Part shown: positions 47,325-58,805 of the stretch, piece after piece
Layout: each line of letters begins with the position of its first letter
Position numbering within the stretch: position 1 is the stretch's first letter
Assembly (NCBI GenBank): GCA_950295325.1
Contig: OX485806.1
Span: forward strand, 40,548,001 to 40,612,000
Source of the DNA: Polytrichum commune
Taxonomy: Eukaryota > Streptophyta > Polytrichopsida > Polytrichales > Polytrichaceae
Length of the DNA stretch: 64,000 nt
Direction: 5' to 3'
Made by a program: the position numbers and the translations under genes
The notes under the pieces: model-generated
What the model was told of the DNA's origin: nothing
Databases searched by the model: none
What the model saw: only the letters and a program-made list of their open reading frames with translations

Positions 47325-50300
47325 CTAGAGGTCTTCTGTTGGTACCCCATCCTCGAAAGTATCTCCATCAGTCATTTTCTCACCTCTAGTGCATCGATCT
47401 AAATTATCCTTTGCGAAAAGAATTTGCCGAGCTGGGATGAGAACATTGTCATCGGACGCATTCCTTTGTCTTGCCCATGATGCCACAACACAATCTAGGG
47501 ATTGATGTTGTGGTGCATAGTCCTTGAGCCTCGTCCATCGAAAAGATTTTGCCGTGTCCCATTCCTCATAACGTTCGTCTAAGGTCTTCTTGTTCCTTTG
47601 GCCAAGGACCGGTACATAATAGACAATCTCAATGGAACGAGGATTAGGACCGATATGTGCCAAATTCGGCTCAGAAATCACTCGTCCCATCCACACTGGA
47701 TTAGGACAATCCTCACTAGGACGTAGTAACACATAATGGCCAATCCTGATATGTGCGCCGGGACGGAAGGTCTCAACAGGTCGAGAACTAGCTGGCCCCA
47801 CGTAAGCATAATCAGTGATGTTTTCCTCAAGTAGATGCACATTATCCACATGGAGGGTTGGTGCAATGGAGAACCGTGTAGCTGGCCAGAATGGCTCGCT
47901 AAGTTCAGATGGAGTTGGGAGTAAAGGTTGATCCATAGCCGCAAGCACATTCTCCCAATATAAAATTGTTGGTGCAATGGACTCCATATATTGACCCGAA
48001 CTATCTTGATCTGCCGTATCCTTCCAATACTTAATAAAACCTTGCACCCCAAGCTTTATGTTCACGGAATCTTTCATCTCCCTTTTTGGAACGGGACGGG
48101 GGCACCCTACAAAAACAAACATACAATGAGCTCGGAGCAATACCACGGACTAACTGCCCACGGGTGATCACCCGTGGGCCACATACTTCACACCATGTAT
48201 TTTCTAGTGCACTTCCAAAGCAATACAAACAAGGGACCCACTAACCTGTTGGGACCATGGTCTTCTTTGTGATAGGGTCCACCTTCCAAAGAGCAATTCC
48301 TCCATCAGGCACCCAACTTGGATCTGTACAATACACTTTGTACTGCATCAATGGCACTCCTTGAGGATCTACATAAAAACGGAATTGGTGCGCCTTGGAA
48401 TGCCCAATAAGTCGATCTTGACCATACTCATTGTAGTATCCCTTCACCCATTCCTTGAAATCTGCAACCTCGTGGATTAAGGACGGGACAATAGTGGGTT
48501 CCCCAGCAGCCATGAACGATGCCATGAGGTCTGGGAGTGTATGGCAATCCTCAATCTTCAGCCTTTGTCCAAACCTCCCAAACATTGCATCCACATCCTC
48601 ATGCGTATGTCCAACAATAAGGAAAGACACCCTGACTTCCCGAAAAATTCCCTTTGCAGTCAGAGCTGACCAAAACAACATGTTGTATTTTGATTTGTTG
48701 TCCTTCGCACAATTGTCCATTTGAACAAGGAGGAGGGGTGGCAAACCTGTAGGAGGAATACTTGCGGGCGGTGGCAAGGGAAGTACTCCTGAACACTTCT
48801 CTACACCAACCACCAATGCGTCGTGTAAAGGATCACCTATGGACGAAATCGGAATGTGTCTACTAGAGCAAACAGGTTGTACCTCAAGTTGACAAAGCAA
48901 CTTCATCATCGAGGTGATAGTGAAGTTGGCATCGGATGGGTACATATCAAGGACATAATGCGCATAATTCACATCTGAGTGACCATGTGCAATCATCCCC
49001 GCAATGGATATGGGGAATCGCTCGTATTTGTCAACACGTTTGTTTTTGTGCGCGAAGACGGGAAGAGCCGTTTTCCCATAATCCATTTTGTCATGGATTA
49101 TACAAAGCACCTCATTGGGAGCATACTTTGACAAAATCCTATCTTTATAGTAACTGTTTCTATGAGCCTCCTGCAATGTTAGATGACGAAGGCTAGCATT
49201 CGAGATGGCCAAGTGACCAGTTGTGTTCTTTGTGTGTATTCGCAACAAATCCTTGAATGCTGCACAAGTTCCACAACGCGAGAAGTTGTCGCCGGGGCTC
49301 TTTATAACATACTGCTTGAAATGTTGTCGATGTAGGCGGCTGAAGGTGGACGTGGAGATAGGCGTGTACCCTAGGTCTCCGTCCAAGTTGTTCACTTCCT
49401 GCAATAGGTTGCACCACGTTGTTCCCACAGGGAGCATCTCCGTCCCTATCTTCTCACCAGTTGGAAGAGTCCGAGTCATATGGGGCATGGCGTCCACCCT
49501 ACCCTCAACCAATACTCCAAGGGTGGCTCGTGCTTGCACTGTATTCGCCCGTGGTTTTCTAGTTCCTGTATTTCCATGATCTCGAGATCTAACCCCCATC
49601 AAGCTTTCAGCCTTGTTCCTATTATATTGTGCCCTTGATATCATATAGATGTTCATCCATGCTCGAGTGCATATTGTTCTCCCTTCCAACTGCACCATTT
49701 CACGTCCGTTGTGCTCATGTTTCTGGATCGATTGGAACACCGACAGGGCTATGAGCTTCCGAGCATTGAATGGCAATGCGAAGTAGTGTTCCCGAATACT
49801 CATCAACAAAGGCCTTGGGAATACCTGGCAACAATGCTCGGAACAACAATCCACCGCTGATAACATCCGCGCATGCTCCTCAGTGGCTCCCCAAATTTTC
49901 TTCCCAGGTGGCCGAGGTGCACACATCCTCACAGTGTTGTATTGGCGTTTTCCAAGCAAGCGCCGATGACTTTGAACTTCGCGGGTCGCATTATGATGGA
50001 CCAACAATATTTCCGCTAATGTATGTCCTTCAAATTTGGTGAGTGAAAGTGGCCATCGGTGCAGCGTATTCTCCCAATCTTGCGAAATAACATTGTCAGT
50101 TGGGTTCAAGATAATAACTCCAACATCCTCAGCCCCTAGGATGCTATTGTCAACACAATCCAACGGATTTGTGTTGCAAATCAATCCATCACACAAAGCA
50201 TGGCCCTCATCATCAAAGAGCACAACGGCCTTCCCCTTCAAGTCCGTCCTCGACAGTCCAATGTAATGTGGAATCTGAACATCGATATCAAAGTATGTCA

Positions 50301-51245
50301 ACACACATTGACCAGAAGCTCACGGGTGTTCACCCGTGGGGGACAACATTGACATCTCAAGAGAATATTTACATTCATATAGGGGTGAGCTTTACACCTC
50401 ACTTCACACAACTCAAGTGAAGTATGTGTTACTTATCATATCCCCATTGGGAGAATGACCCTTATTACCAGTTTCCACAAAGCCCAAACACCAAAACTAT
50501 CACCCCTAACACTTACTTGTGTACAATTATTACTATGCATGTAGGTGTCACATCTGCTGGCCCAAGTGCTAGCGAAATAGTTGCCATTCAGGATAGTGTC
50601 AACATTCCAGTTTAACGAATATCATCGTCATCATTTATCATAATGCATCACGAAACTCCCAACTCGTAATAATATGTACCAATTACCCATTGACAATATA
50701 TTTCACATACTCAGCAGGAAATTTACAAATAAGCATAATTGCATATACAACTATTGAGTATGTCACACACATGATACATGCCTATCTTATAACCACACAT
50801 ATGTAGGGAGAACTAAAATACAAATCATGAACTGCCACGGGTGAACACCCGTGGGGGCTTCCATGCTGGTGCCGGATTCTCCCACGGGTGTTCACCCGTG
50901 GGAGGCTACCATGCTGACATCTACTACTAGAAAGTTTGTCACACACATGAGCATATGGATAACTTCTATTCTGACATATGCTAGGATAACCGAAATAAAA
51001 ACCATAAGCTCCCACGGGTGAACACCCGTGGGGGCCCCAAACCCGGTACCAGAGTCTCCCACGGGTGAACACCCGTGGGGGCCCCAAACCGGGTGCCAGA
51101 GTCTCCCACGGGTGAACACCCGTGGCAGACTGGCCGTACAGGAGGGGTACGGCCAGAGTGTTGTCACGGGTGCACCCGTGGGAAAGTGGATGCACATTGG
51201 GGTTATAAAACCAACCTCTTCACTCATGTGAGGCACGCTCTCCAT
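47325..51245 (-). CDS. large protein of DUF7869-like type, at least three exons
   Basis: The certain parts are exon 50318-48246 (690 codons) and last exon 48106-47325, joined in frame over a GT-AG intron of 139 bp (CAG/GTTAGT donor, TTTTTGTAG acceptor). An acceptor at 50319 implies upstream coding. A candidate first exon starts at ATG 51245 (MESVPHMSEEVG), about 70 bases below a TATA box. Conserved-looking motifs in order: FSRCGTCAAFK (CxxC), CIIHDKMDYGKT, LLVQMDNCAKDNKSKYN and LIVGHTHEDVDAMFGRFGQ. This order resembles the uncharacterised DUF7869-type proteins of many eukaryotes, and the acidic D..D..HxxD spacing would suit an RNase H-like fold (inference). The last exon has YVLLRPSEDCPNPVWMGRV, like small chromatin-reader folds. 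No in-frame stops, so it is likely a real gene or an intact mobile-element gene. Function unknown. Confidence 0.75.
48107..48245 (-). other. intron with central palindrome
   Basis: A GT-AG intron of 139 bp in the DUF7869-like gene. A 24-bp perfect palindrome centred on GGGTGATCACCC occupies 48156-48179, the middle of the intron. Confidence 0.8.
50321..50338. repeat. palindrome next to a splice acceptor
   Basis: CACGGGTGTTCACCCGTG. On the minus strand it abuts the AG at 50319-50320 proposed as the acceptor of the 690-codon exon. Confidence 0.8.
50835..51180. repeat. cluster of six CACGGGTG/CACCCGTG palindromes
   Basis: Copies at 50835-50854, 50881-50902, 51011-51032, 51058-51079, 51106-51125 and 51165-51180. 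Arms are CCCACGGGTG and CACCCGTGGG around a two-base centre, AA or TT; the last copy has no centre. Flanks such as GGGGCCCCAAACC also repeat with a 47-bp period. On the minus strand the cluster lies between the candidate first exon and the main exon. A separate hairpin TGGCCGTAC/GTACGGCCA lies at 51131-51155. Confidence 0.9.
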
Positions 51246-51313
51246 GGTTGCTCCTCAAGGGTGAAGGGGGGTGGACTCAAATGAGGAGAAAGAAATGACC
51301 CTCCAAATGGTGG

Positions 51314-51323
51314 CCTTTATATA
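51314..51323 (-). promoter_or_regulatory. TATA box for the minus-strand gene
   Basis: TATATAAAGG on the minus strand, with a T/C-rich start region about 30 bases downstream and the candidate ATG at 51245. Confidence 0.6.
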
Positions 51324-51972
51324 GGTCGTGAGCATGGCCATCAACTTCTCATGAGGAAGTACAAGGCATTCCCTCCAAATTCGTAAGTACATAGACGTCA
51401 TTCCCTCCAATTCCTATCGCTATTAGCTAATCACGTTCTAACCTTCCTCATATTGAATAATGATGACCTTCGGTAGTGGGGTTCTACATCGTATGTACAT
51501 GGAGTGAAAATTTGTTACAAGGCGAAGGAGAGTCTTTGCGGTACCAATGATCATTGGATAACCTTTGCATACACCTCATACCACTACCAAGCATACTCAT
51601 GCCAAAATTACATAAGGACATGTGCACACATAACAGGTCCACCACTTATGATGGGCACCCTTGCAAAATGAATAGTATGAAGGTTAGGTATTGTTTCATC
51701 CGCAAGAGTTAACAACGACATGGGATTCTCTCACCAGAGTTATAGTTCCTTTATATTTTATAATTGTGAATAGGATGCCTATTTTGTGGGCAAGGTGCAA
51801 GGATAACCCGGTCAAAGCTACTATTATCTTTCATGATTGCAGTCTAATTTGGGAATATGATTGCACCCAAATTCAAGGTTTGAAGCTCAACACTAGCCTG
51901 CTCCTTTTAGAGCAACTAGCATTGTGGCCCATTGTGTTGCAACTTCGGAATAGTTTCATATACTTCTCTCGA
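51324..51972. other. no gene recognised
   Basis: Between the TATA box and the next transposon end there are only short frames. The first few hundred bases would be the upstream promoter region of the minus-strand gene. Confidence 0.4.
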
Positions 51973-53762
51973 GGGGGGGTAGTCATTGGTTGGAGTAGCA
52001 ATATACGTGTGAACAAATGATAGGGTATTTTAAAAACATGGGGGCTAAAAATTATAAATGGAGTTAAGAGTAATATAGGGTATCAACCAGTATGCTCGAC
52101 AGCTTTAAAGTCCTATAGGGTATGGAATAATAGGTAATTTGGAATTATAAGTAATGCAAGCCATTTTTCTATTAACCCAAAGTAGAAATTTACATAATGA
52201 TAGCATCATTGTGAGAAAAATAAGAGAATTGAAAGTAACACCCCCCCTATAAAATAATGGTTGTTCGCACCTATATCCTTAACTTTTTAACACACTGCCC
52301 CCCCCCCCAAGATACTTATACTTTCCTAGCCTTGTCAACTTGCCTCGCTCCACCCCATTGTCCAATGTTGTATTTCATGAGCAAATGTTTTGTTGTATCC
52401 CCATGATCATTCTTCTTAACCGACTTGACATGTGGCACACCTCAATTTCATGATAGTGGACATTTATCTTTATCAACTTTGTGAATCTTCCATATCAAGT
52501 TCACACTTTATGGTTTTTTTATTTCTCAAATTCTCGCCGCCTCATTTCGCATTCTTTGCCTTCTCATTGTTTTGTATTTACTTGGAAGCCTCTAGCCTTG
52601 ATGTCAAATTTTCTTTGGTCTTCATTACACTACCTTGGAGTTAGAAGCAAGCAATGTCATTTTTCCTTTGGTCTTTGATTATTGTACATCAAAGCAAACA
52701 ACTCATACCCAACATAGTTGGAGTGCGTAATCTCATGGGTTTGAGAGTGTACGTAGTGTAGTTGGGGGTTTGATTATGGGAAGAGTGTTGGTAGCGTGAG
52801 CAAAGCGCATAACGTTTTTGGAGTGTAGTGTATAGTTGTGCGGAATAGGGAGCAATTTGTTTACTAGGATAATCCTATACATGATGTAATGTTCTTTGTG
52901 AAATAGAGTTATGCATTTCCTAAAATTGATTTTGTGAAGTTTTGAATATGGGTACCAAATCATGAAATTGTTCACAACATGTACTGAAATTGGTTGTTTA
53001 AATAATGAACTTGGTTCATATTTCCAATGAAATTGGAAGAACCTATCACTAAATTGCTTTGTTAAATCATGAATTTGAGTTTGCACTTTTGTGGATTCAT
53101 CTTACCAAAGGAGTATGTGTCACTTTCCTTTATAAACCTCTTGGTTTTGTTCACGACTTTGAAACATTAAACATCAAAACCCTAAGGTCACAATCATGTA
53201 CTTAAGTTATCGAAGATGACCATTGAGAATTATTACATCAAAACATAAAACCTTGAATTTATAATTATGAAGTTAAGTGGACCACCTTTCCCAAACAATC
53301 TCAACCTTAACCTCAAACTCAACCTAAACCCCGATGGTTCACGGCAGTTTTTTCAAGTTAAGTTATCCAAGATGATTGTTGAACACTCTTCCCAAACAAC
53401 CTCAACCTCATCATCAACGGTTCACAATGGCTTGTGGTGGTTTTATCAAGTTAAGTTATCCAAGATGCCCATTTAATAACTTTCTCATGTGACCTCAAAT
53501 TTAGCACCAATGATTTGTGACCATGCCCAGCCTTGTCAACTTGCCACAACCTTGCCTCGCCCACCCCCATTAATAGTATGATATAGGATGTGATGACTCA
53601 ATACCTACCTAGACTCCTACTATGGCATTATACACAATTTGACAATTCGACCCTTCTCCCAATAGCTCAAGCCTAGGGTTAATCCATCTTTGACTTGAAA
53701 GCGCCACATGTTACAAAATGAATTTGCATGTATTGACTGAAACATGCAAAATGCCACCAAAG

Positions 53763-53970
53763 AGAGAGAGAGAGGGAGAGAGAGTCCATTTTCATGGCAC
53801 CTCTTTGATTTGCACAACCCATTTTTCAACTTTTAGCATCACTTGTCATTCTTATCAATCATGATGTTGGACATGTAGCAACATACCATAGAGTTCCTTT
53901 GCCACAAATATGTGTGTGTGTGTCTATATGTATGTATGTATGTATGTATATATACATATATATATATATG
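53763..53970. repeat. microsatellites (AG)n and (TG)n-(TATG)n-(TA)n
   Basis: An AGAGAG tract at about 53763-53785, and TGTGTG-TATGTATG-ATATAT tracts at about 53908-53970. Confidence 0.85.
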
Positions 53971-54060
53971 TGGCCAACTCGGGCGTCAATGCCCTATTTA
54001 CACTGGGGAAATCATCAAATTTATAGCACTACGCTAGAGATGTTGATCCATTTATAAACC

Positions 54061-54090
54061 GGTTTAGGGTTTAGGGTTTAGGGTTTAAGG
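54061..54090 (+). repeat. telomere-like tract inside the long-inverted-repeat element
   Basis: Four TTTAGGG-type units followed by TTATTTATTTCCTTAGCATT, exactly as at 57968. It belongs to the element and is not a chromosome end. Confidence 0.9.
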
Positions 54091-54322
54091 TTATTTATTT
54101 CCTTAGCATTTTCAGCTCTGGGTTAGTAGGATAGGGCCTTGCATTACTTATATTTCCAAGTTACCTATTATTTCAAACCCTATAGTACTTTAAAGATGTC
54201 CAACGCCATTTTTGACACCCTATATTATTCTAAATCATTTTGTTCATTTTACGTCCCCATATACCCTCTCAATTTTTCGCACGTATATTTCTACTCCAAT
54301 ACATCACAACCCCCCCCCCCCC

Positions 54323-57300
54323 GGTATGTGTCCACTACATTTCTAGCTGCACTTCCTAGGTTTTACGCTATATACTTATGGGCCCACCACTTATGCCCTT
54401 TGGATGACCGTTTTGAGATCCCATGTCGAAATGATGGCTTAAGGCTGACCGATCGACAAGGCTGTAGAAAAACGCGACTCCAATCATTTGACATGTCCTT
54501 GGATAATGCACATGTTTGGGTAGACTTAGTTTGGACACCACGTGTGTGATTAGAACTCCCAATGCAACTAGAGGACATATACTCCTTAACCTAAACCTTA
54601 TGCCACAACACATACATTGAAACAACAATACAAAACAAACACATACAACCCCTTAATAGATGCAATGAGATACAATGGTTGCAATGTCAACCCCCTCTTC
54701 CCAAACTTGGATGCCCCAAATAGATAGTTGCACCCAACATAGCCCGGCTTCCAAAAGGAAGGCAATAAGCCCTATAATGAGCCCCCCCCCCCACCACCCC
54801 CAAACTCATGTACATTATAGAGCAAACATACTCAATTTTTCCTAATAAAAATTTCTTCCCCTTTTCAGGATGTGCTCTTCCATATGTGGAGAAAAACCTC
54901 ACATTCAAGAGTACCTCTCATCGATCCGACAGAAAATATAAAACTAAACCCCCTTGGTTTAGACTAATTCCGTAACTTTGAAGCTAATTACGGTGTCAAA
55001 CCAATTGAATTTTTAAATAAAATGTTTTTGGATGAATGTTGGGTGTGCTTGTATGTGAGCATGTTTTCTTGTCTTTGCCCTCGGATTGATAGGCTTTGCC
55101 TACGCATGGGGAATTTGTGATAGCATTTACATCCTCAAGGGCTTGGGCTTCTAATGTGAGGCCCTATATACATATCAATGTTTTTTTGGCCAACGAAATG
55201 GGATTATCGCATACGAGCATATTACTCTCATTCATCCAACAATGAAACTTTAAACTAGTATGTAGTAAGGAGGTTATTTTTCAAAGTTTATTGGAAACCC
55301 TATTTAGTTGAATTGACCCCAAATTAGTCTAGCCCAAGTTAGGGCACACTTTCATGTACCAATCGTTTTGGTGAAACAAAATAGAGTTCTCTAACGTTGG
55401 TGAAGGTTTTGCCGGTATCTTCAAGCATCTTTTGGACTGAGCACTCCCATGTGGAGTGGCAATGGTGGTTGGGGGGGGGGGTAGCAGATTCGGCTCGTTG
55501 CCCAAAACACAAGTTGAAACGTGGCCATCCTTGTACTGACGCACTTTAGTTGTTGATTGACTAGACTGATTGATTTTTAATCATGGGATGCTAGAAAAAT
55601 GAAAAACAAAATCTCCATAAATTAAGAAAACTTTGGGCAAGGTTTGAATAGTAAGAACATGGCATCATGAACTCTCAATGTAAATACAACAAATTATGGT
55701 TCACACTAACAATGTATATAAAAACCAAGGTTTCTCCGCTCAAATGAAAATCAATTTCCATGTGCTAGAATACCAACCTAGTCAAGTTTCCCTCCTCAAA
55801 CTACAACTATCAATGAGCCCCACATACCTTATTAGTTTGGGCATGTGCCATCCTGACCCATTACACCAGTCCGTATGAATCATTTTGGGTTCATATCTTG
55901 CATGAACCCAACCACATACATTAACCCTTGCAAACCATATGCCCATGCCCCTGTAAAACCTTCATGTGCATGTACGCACATAGCCCCACTCATAAGCCCC
56001 CGTGACCCGCTTTGGGAAAAAAAAAAAAAAAAAAAATTATTATCTTTGTTAACTAATTGTCTTTTTTAACTAATTGCTAAAATAAAAAATGAATTTATTT
56101 AGTTATGTAGCATGTGAGCTCTCAAAACAACAGTCAGTACTCAATGCAATAAACTCTAATTGTTGCACCATAGGTAGGTATCATGGGATGATTCAATACA
56201 ACATCTACTAAGGGGAGGGAGACCAAGGGAGGGGAAGTCGAAAGCATTGGTAACAATAGGACTAGAGATTTCTATTTAGAGATTATTAAACTACTCTTTA
56301 AAATCGGGGTCAAATACCTTTGAGTAACCTTTAAGTAACCTTTCCATAATGTCATGCTCCAATCCATGGGTATGACTTGTGGACTTGCCATAAAGTATTT
56401 TTGAAATCACCTTTAAGGAGAATATAAAAGCTCAATTTTGGACCGTGTAGCCATAGATGTTGCATCCATGTGGGATTTGTTGTTGCTCAAATTTAGTACT
56501 TTGGTACTTAGGTTGTCAATCCATGTGCACTATCGACCCTACAATGACCGAAAATATTTTGAGAGTGTGCGATTGACTATGTTAGGTTATAATAAGGCTC
56601 TATGTGATAGCATGGTTATACTTACATGAGTACCCTTAGATGTGCACTTTGGGAAGGACATTCGAGGCCGTAAATATGAAAGTCAACAAATACCTTAACC
56701 GTACAAGCCCACTTGAAATGGCCGGGGATTCGTGGCACTCAAGTAAAGTCATCCGGTAACAAAAATCGGATGAGTCCATCAAGAAGCTCGGATGGAGCTT
56801 ACTTTAGTGAAATACCTCCGAGTTGGCATGTAAGACCTACTTTCTCCCTCATAGTTATTTTATAAATATTAATTTGTTGGCAAGGGGCAATGATGTGGCC
56901 TTGGATGCTCTAAGCCTATTTTCCAACCTCCCATGAGATGTTTCCAAGGCCATGATGTGGCTTTGAATTTCACATGGTTATTTTGATAAATATTGTAAGA
57001 TATCAATGTGTGCAATATATAATTATGAAGTGTTGTCATAGACATCTTTTTGTTCATAATTCATTTATTTTGCACATGTGTGATTGTTCAAACATTTGTA
57101 ATATGGCACAATAATATATATCACCTTATGATAAATTGGTGAACTAAAAAACTCAATTCAATATTAGTATTAGTATTGTTATTATTAGTATTTGCATAAT
57201 AGTATTAGTATTAGTATTAGTATCATATAATTATATTTATTTAAAAGTAACGGTTATACACTATGTGATTTGAAAGATAATACAATATGTGATGAGGATA

Positions 57301-57620
57301 AATTATTAAATAATTCAGATAGGCTATAGTCAGAAACTTATGATTTTCTCAGTAATATATACCCCATCTATAACATTGTCCCACGAGTCTAATTCCAAAT
57401 AACATATCATTTATTTATACCTTATTCTCTTATAAACACTTGCACTAATCTATCATTAGAATGACAAATATAAGTTATTTATGGTAAGTCAAGCGGATTT
57501 TAGTGCACTCAATATGGGATTTGTAGTCAAGCGGCCTTCAAGAATGCAATTTTTGGTCGGGTTTAGAAATTTTCTCTACAAGATTGCCCCAACCCAGATT
57601 AGATACCTCCAAAAGTTCGT
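54323..57620. other. gene-poor stretch
   Basis: No gene was recognised on either strand. It contains a C11 run (54782-54792), a G11 run (55471-55481), an A20 run (56017-56036) and a TTAGTA-type microsatellite (about 57157-57228). The C and G runs resemble the tips of the neighbouring elements and may mark further decayed copies. Confidence 0.5.
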
Positions 57621-58160
57621 GAGGGGGTATTTAACGTCCGCCCATGTTAAAGCAAATATAATATGGGGTGTCAAAAATGACACTGGGCATCATTAAAGTA
57701 CTATAGGGTATGGAACAAATCGATTATTTGGATTTGTAATTAATGCAAGGCCCTTTTCTACTAACCCGACTAAGAAAACTACATAATCATAGCATGTGAA
57801 GAAAAAAATTGAAAGTAATAACCCCATATAAAATAGTGGTTGTTTGCACATGGATGCGCGATAAAAGAGAATTAGTTGTTGCTAGACTCCTAATTGCATA
57901 TGAGTAGGACACAAATAGATGGCGAGCAACTAGTAAGGTCCAACACTAAGTGGACTACCACACTAATGGGTTTAGGGTTTAGGGTTTAGGGTTTAGGGTT
58001 ATTTATTTCATTAGCATTTTCAACCTTGGGTTAATAGAAAAAGCCTTGCATTTCATATAATTCCAAATTACATATTCTTCCATACCCTATAGTACTTTAA
58101 AGATGTCCATTGCCATTTTTGAAACCTTATATTATTCTAAGTCATGTTGTTCATTTTTAG
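57621..58160. mobile_element. 0.54-kb MITE related to the element at 51973-54322
   Basis: The left arm (57621-57785) contains AAAGTACTATAGGGTATGGA and TAATGCAAGGC; the right arm (58005-58160) is its complement. Both arms match the ends of the 2.35-kb element. TTTAGGG units lie just inside the right arm in both. The outermost G/C runs are shorter or lost here (GAGGGGG at 57621). Confidence 0.75.
57968..58000 (+). repeat. telomere-like tract in the MITE
   Basis: Four to five TTTAGGG units, then TTATTTATTTCATTAGCATT, parallel to the copy at 54061. Confidence 0.9.
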
Positions 58161-58805
58161 TGTGGCCCACTGTAATATTATTGTACTTTCGTTGCCTTAC
58201 ATTGGATTTTCATCCAAATATACAGATGAAAAACCCACAGTAATGGAAACCCCTATTTTGAAGGGTATGCTATGTTATATTGCAGATTAACAACAACACC
58301 GTAAGTGTCGTCACATGACACTGGGTGTTTGAGTGCACTTATTAAAATCTTGACATGACATGCCATTAGTATGCTTAAGGATGTATTCCTCTTAAATATT
58401 AAAATGAAACACATGACACTTGCCAATAGTGAGCTTAAGCATCTTACCCTTGGGAATGTAGTGGGAATTAACAAAACCGTTTAATATGAACATGTACGTT
58501 ATCACTATATCACAGTAGACAATATAGCAATCATCCATGACAATGTTGCATCACAAGTTGCTAACATGAGAAGGTCAATGGATGAACTCATCCATCATCA
58601 TGACATGGCTCTAAGTTATACCTCATGTAGCGTTCACATATGAAGAGATAGTCTGGCATACAATGGGGTATGGGTTGGCATGTGAACTATGTTGAGGATC
58701 TGTGATCATATGTTTACTAATTTCCAATCTCAATATGATATCCTTGTCCAATAATTCTTAAGCGAGTCAGTGCCTTTAGAATTCAAGTTGATGTTCCCTA
58801 AGCTC

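Larger units (their letters stand above)
51973..54322. mobile_element. long-inverted-repeat element with G-run/C-run tips, about 2.35 kb
   Basis: The left end starts with seven G (51973-51979) and the right end finishes with thirteen C (54310-54322). The first and last 200-250 bases are inverted copies: TTGGAGTAGCAATATACGTG on the left against TTGGAGTAGAAATATACGTG on the right, then AATATAGGGT and CCTATAGGGTATGGAATAAT against near-identical complements. No transposase frame was seen inside, so it is non-autonomous. A clear target-site duplication was not found. The interior holds (AG)n and (TG)n/(GTAT)n microsatellites. Confidence 0.7.

Noticed and set aside
50892-51245. A 117-codon protein beginning MESVPHMSEEVG as one exon
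   Set aside because: After about 24 codons it reads through the palindromes in repeating VFTRG/GVHPW phrases, so only its start was kept as a candidate first exon.
54782-55481. A further complete G/C-tipped element between the C run at 54782 and the G run at 55471
   Set aside because: The runs are in the reverse order (C left, G right) and no inverted arms were seen between them.
54061-58000. A chromosome end or fusion site, because of TTTAGGG units
   Set aside because: The tracts are short, and both are joined to the same transposon arm.
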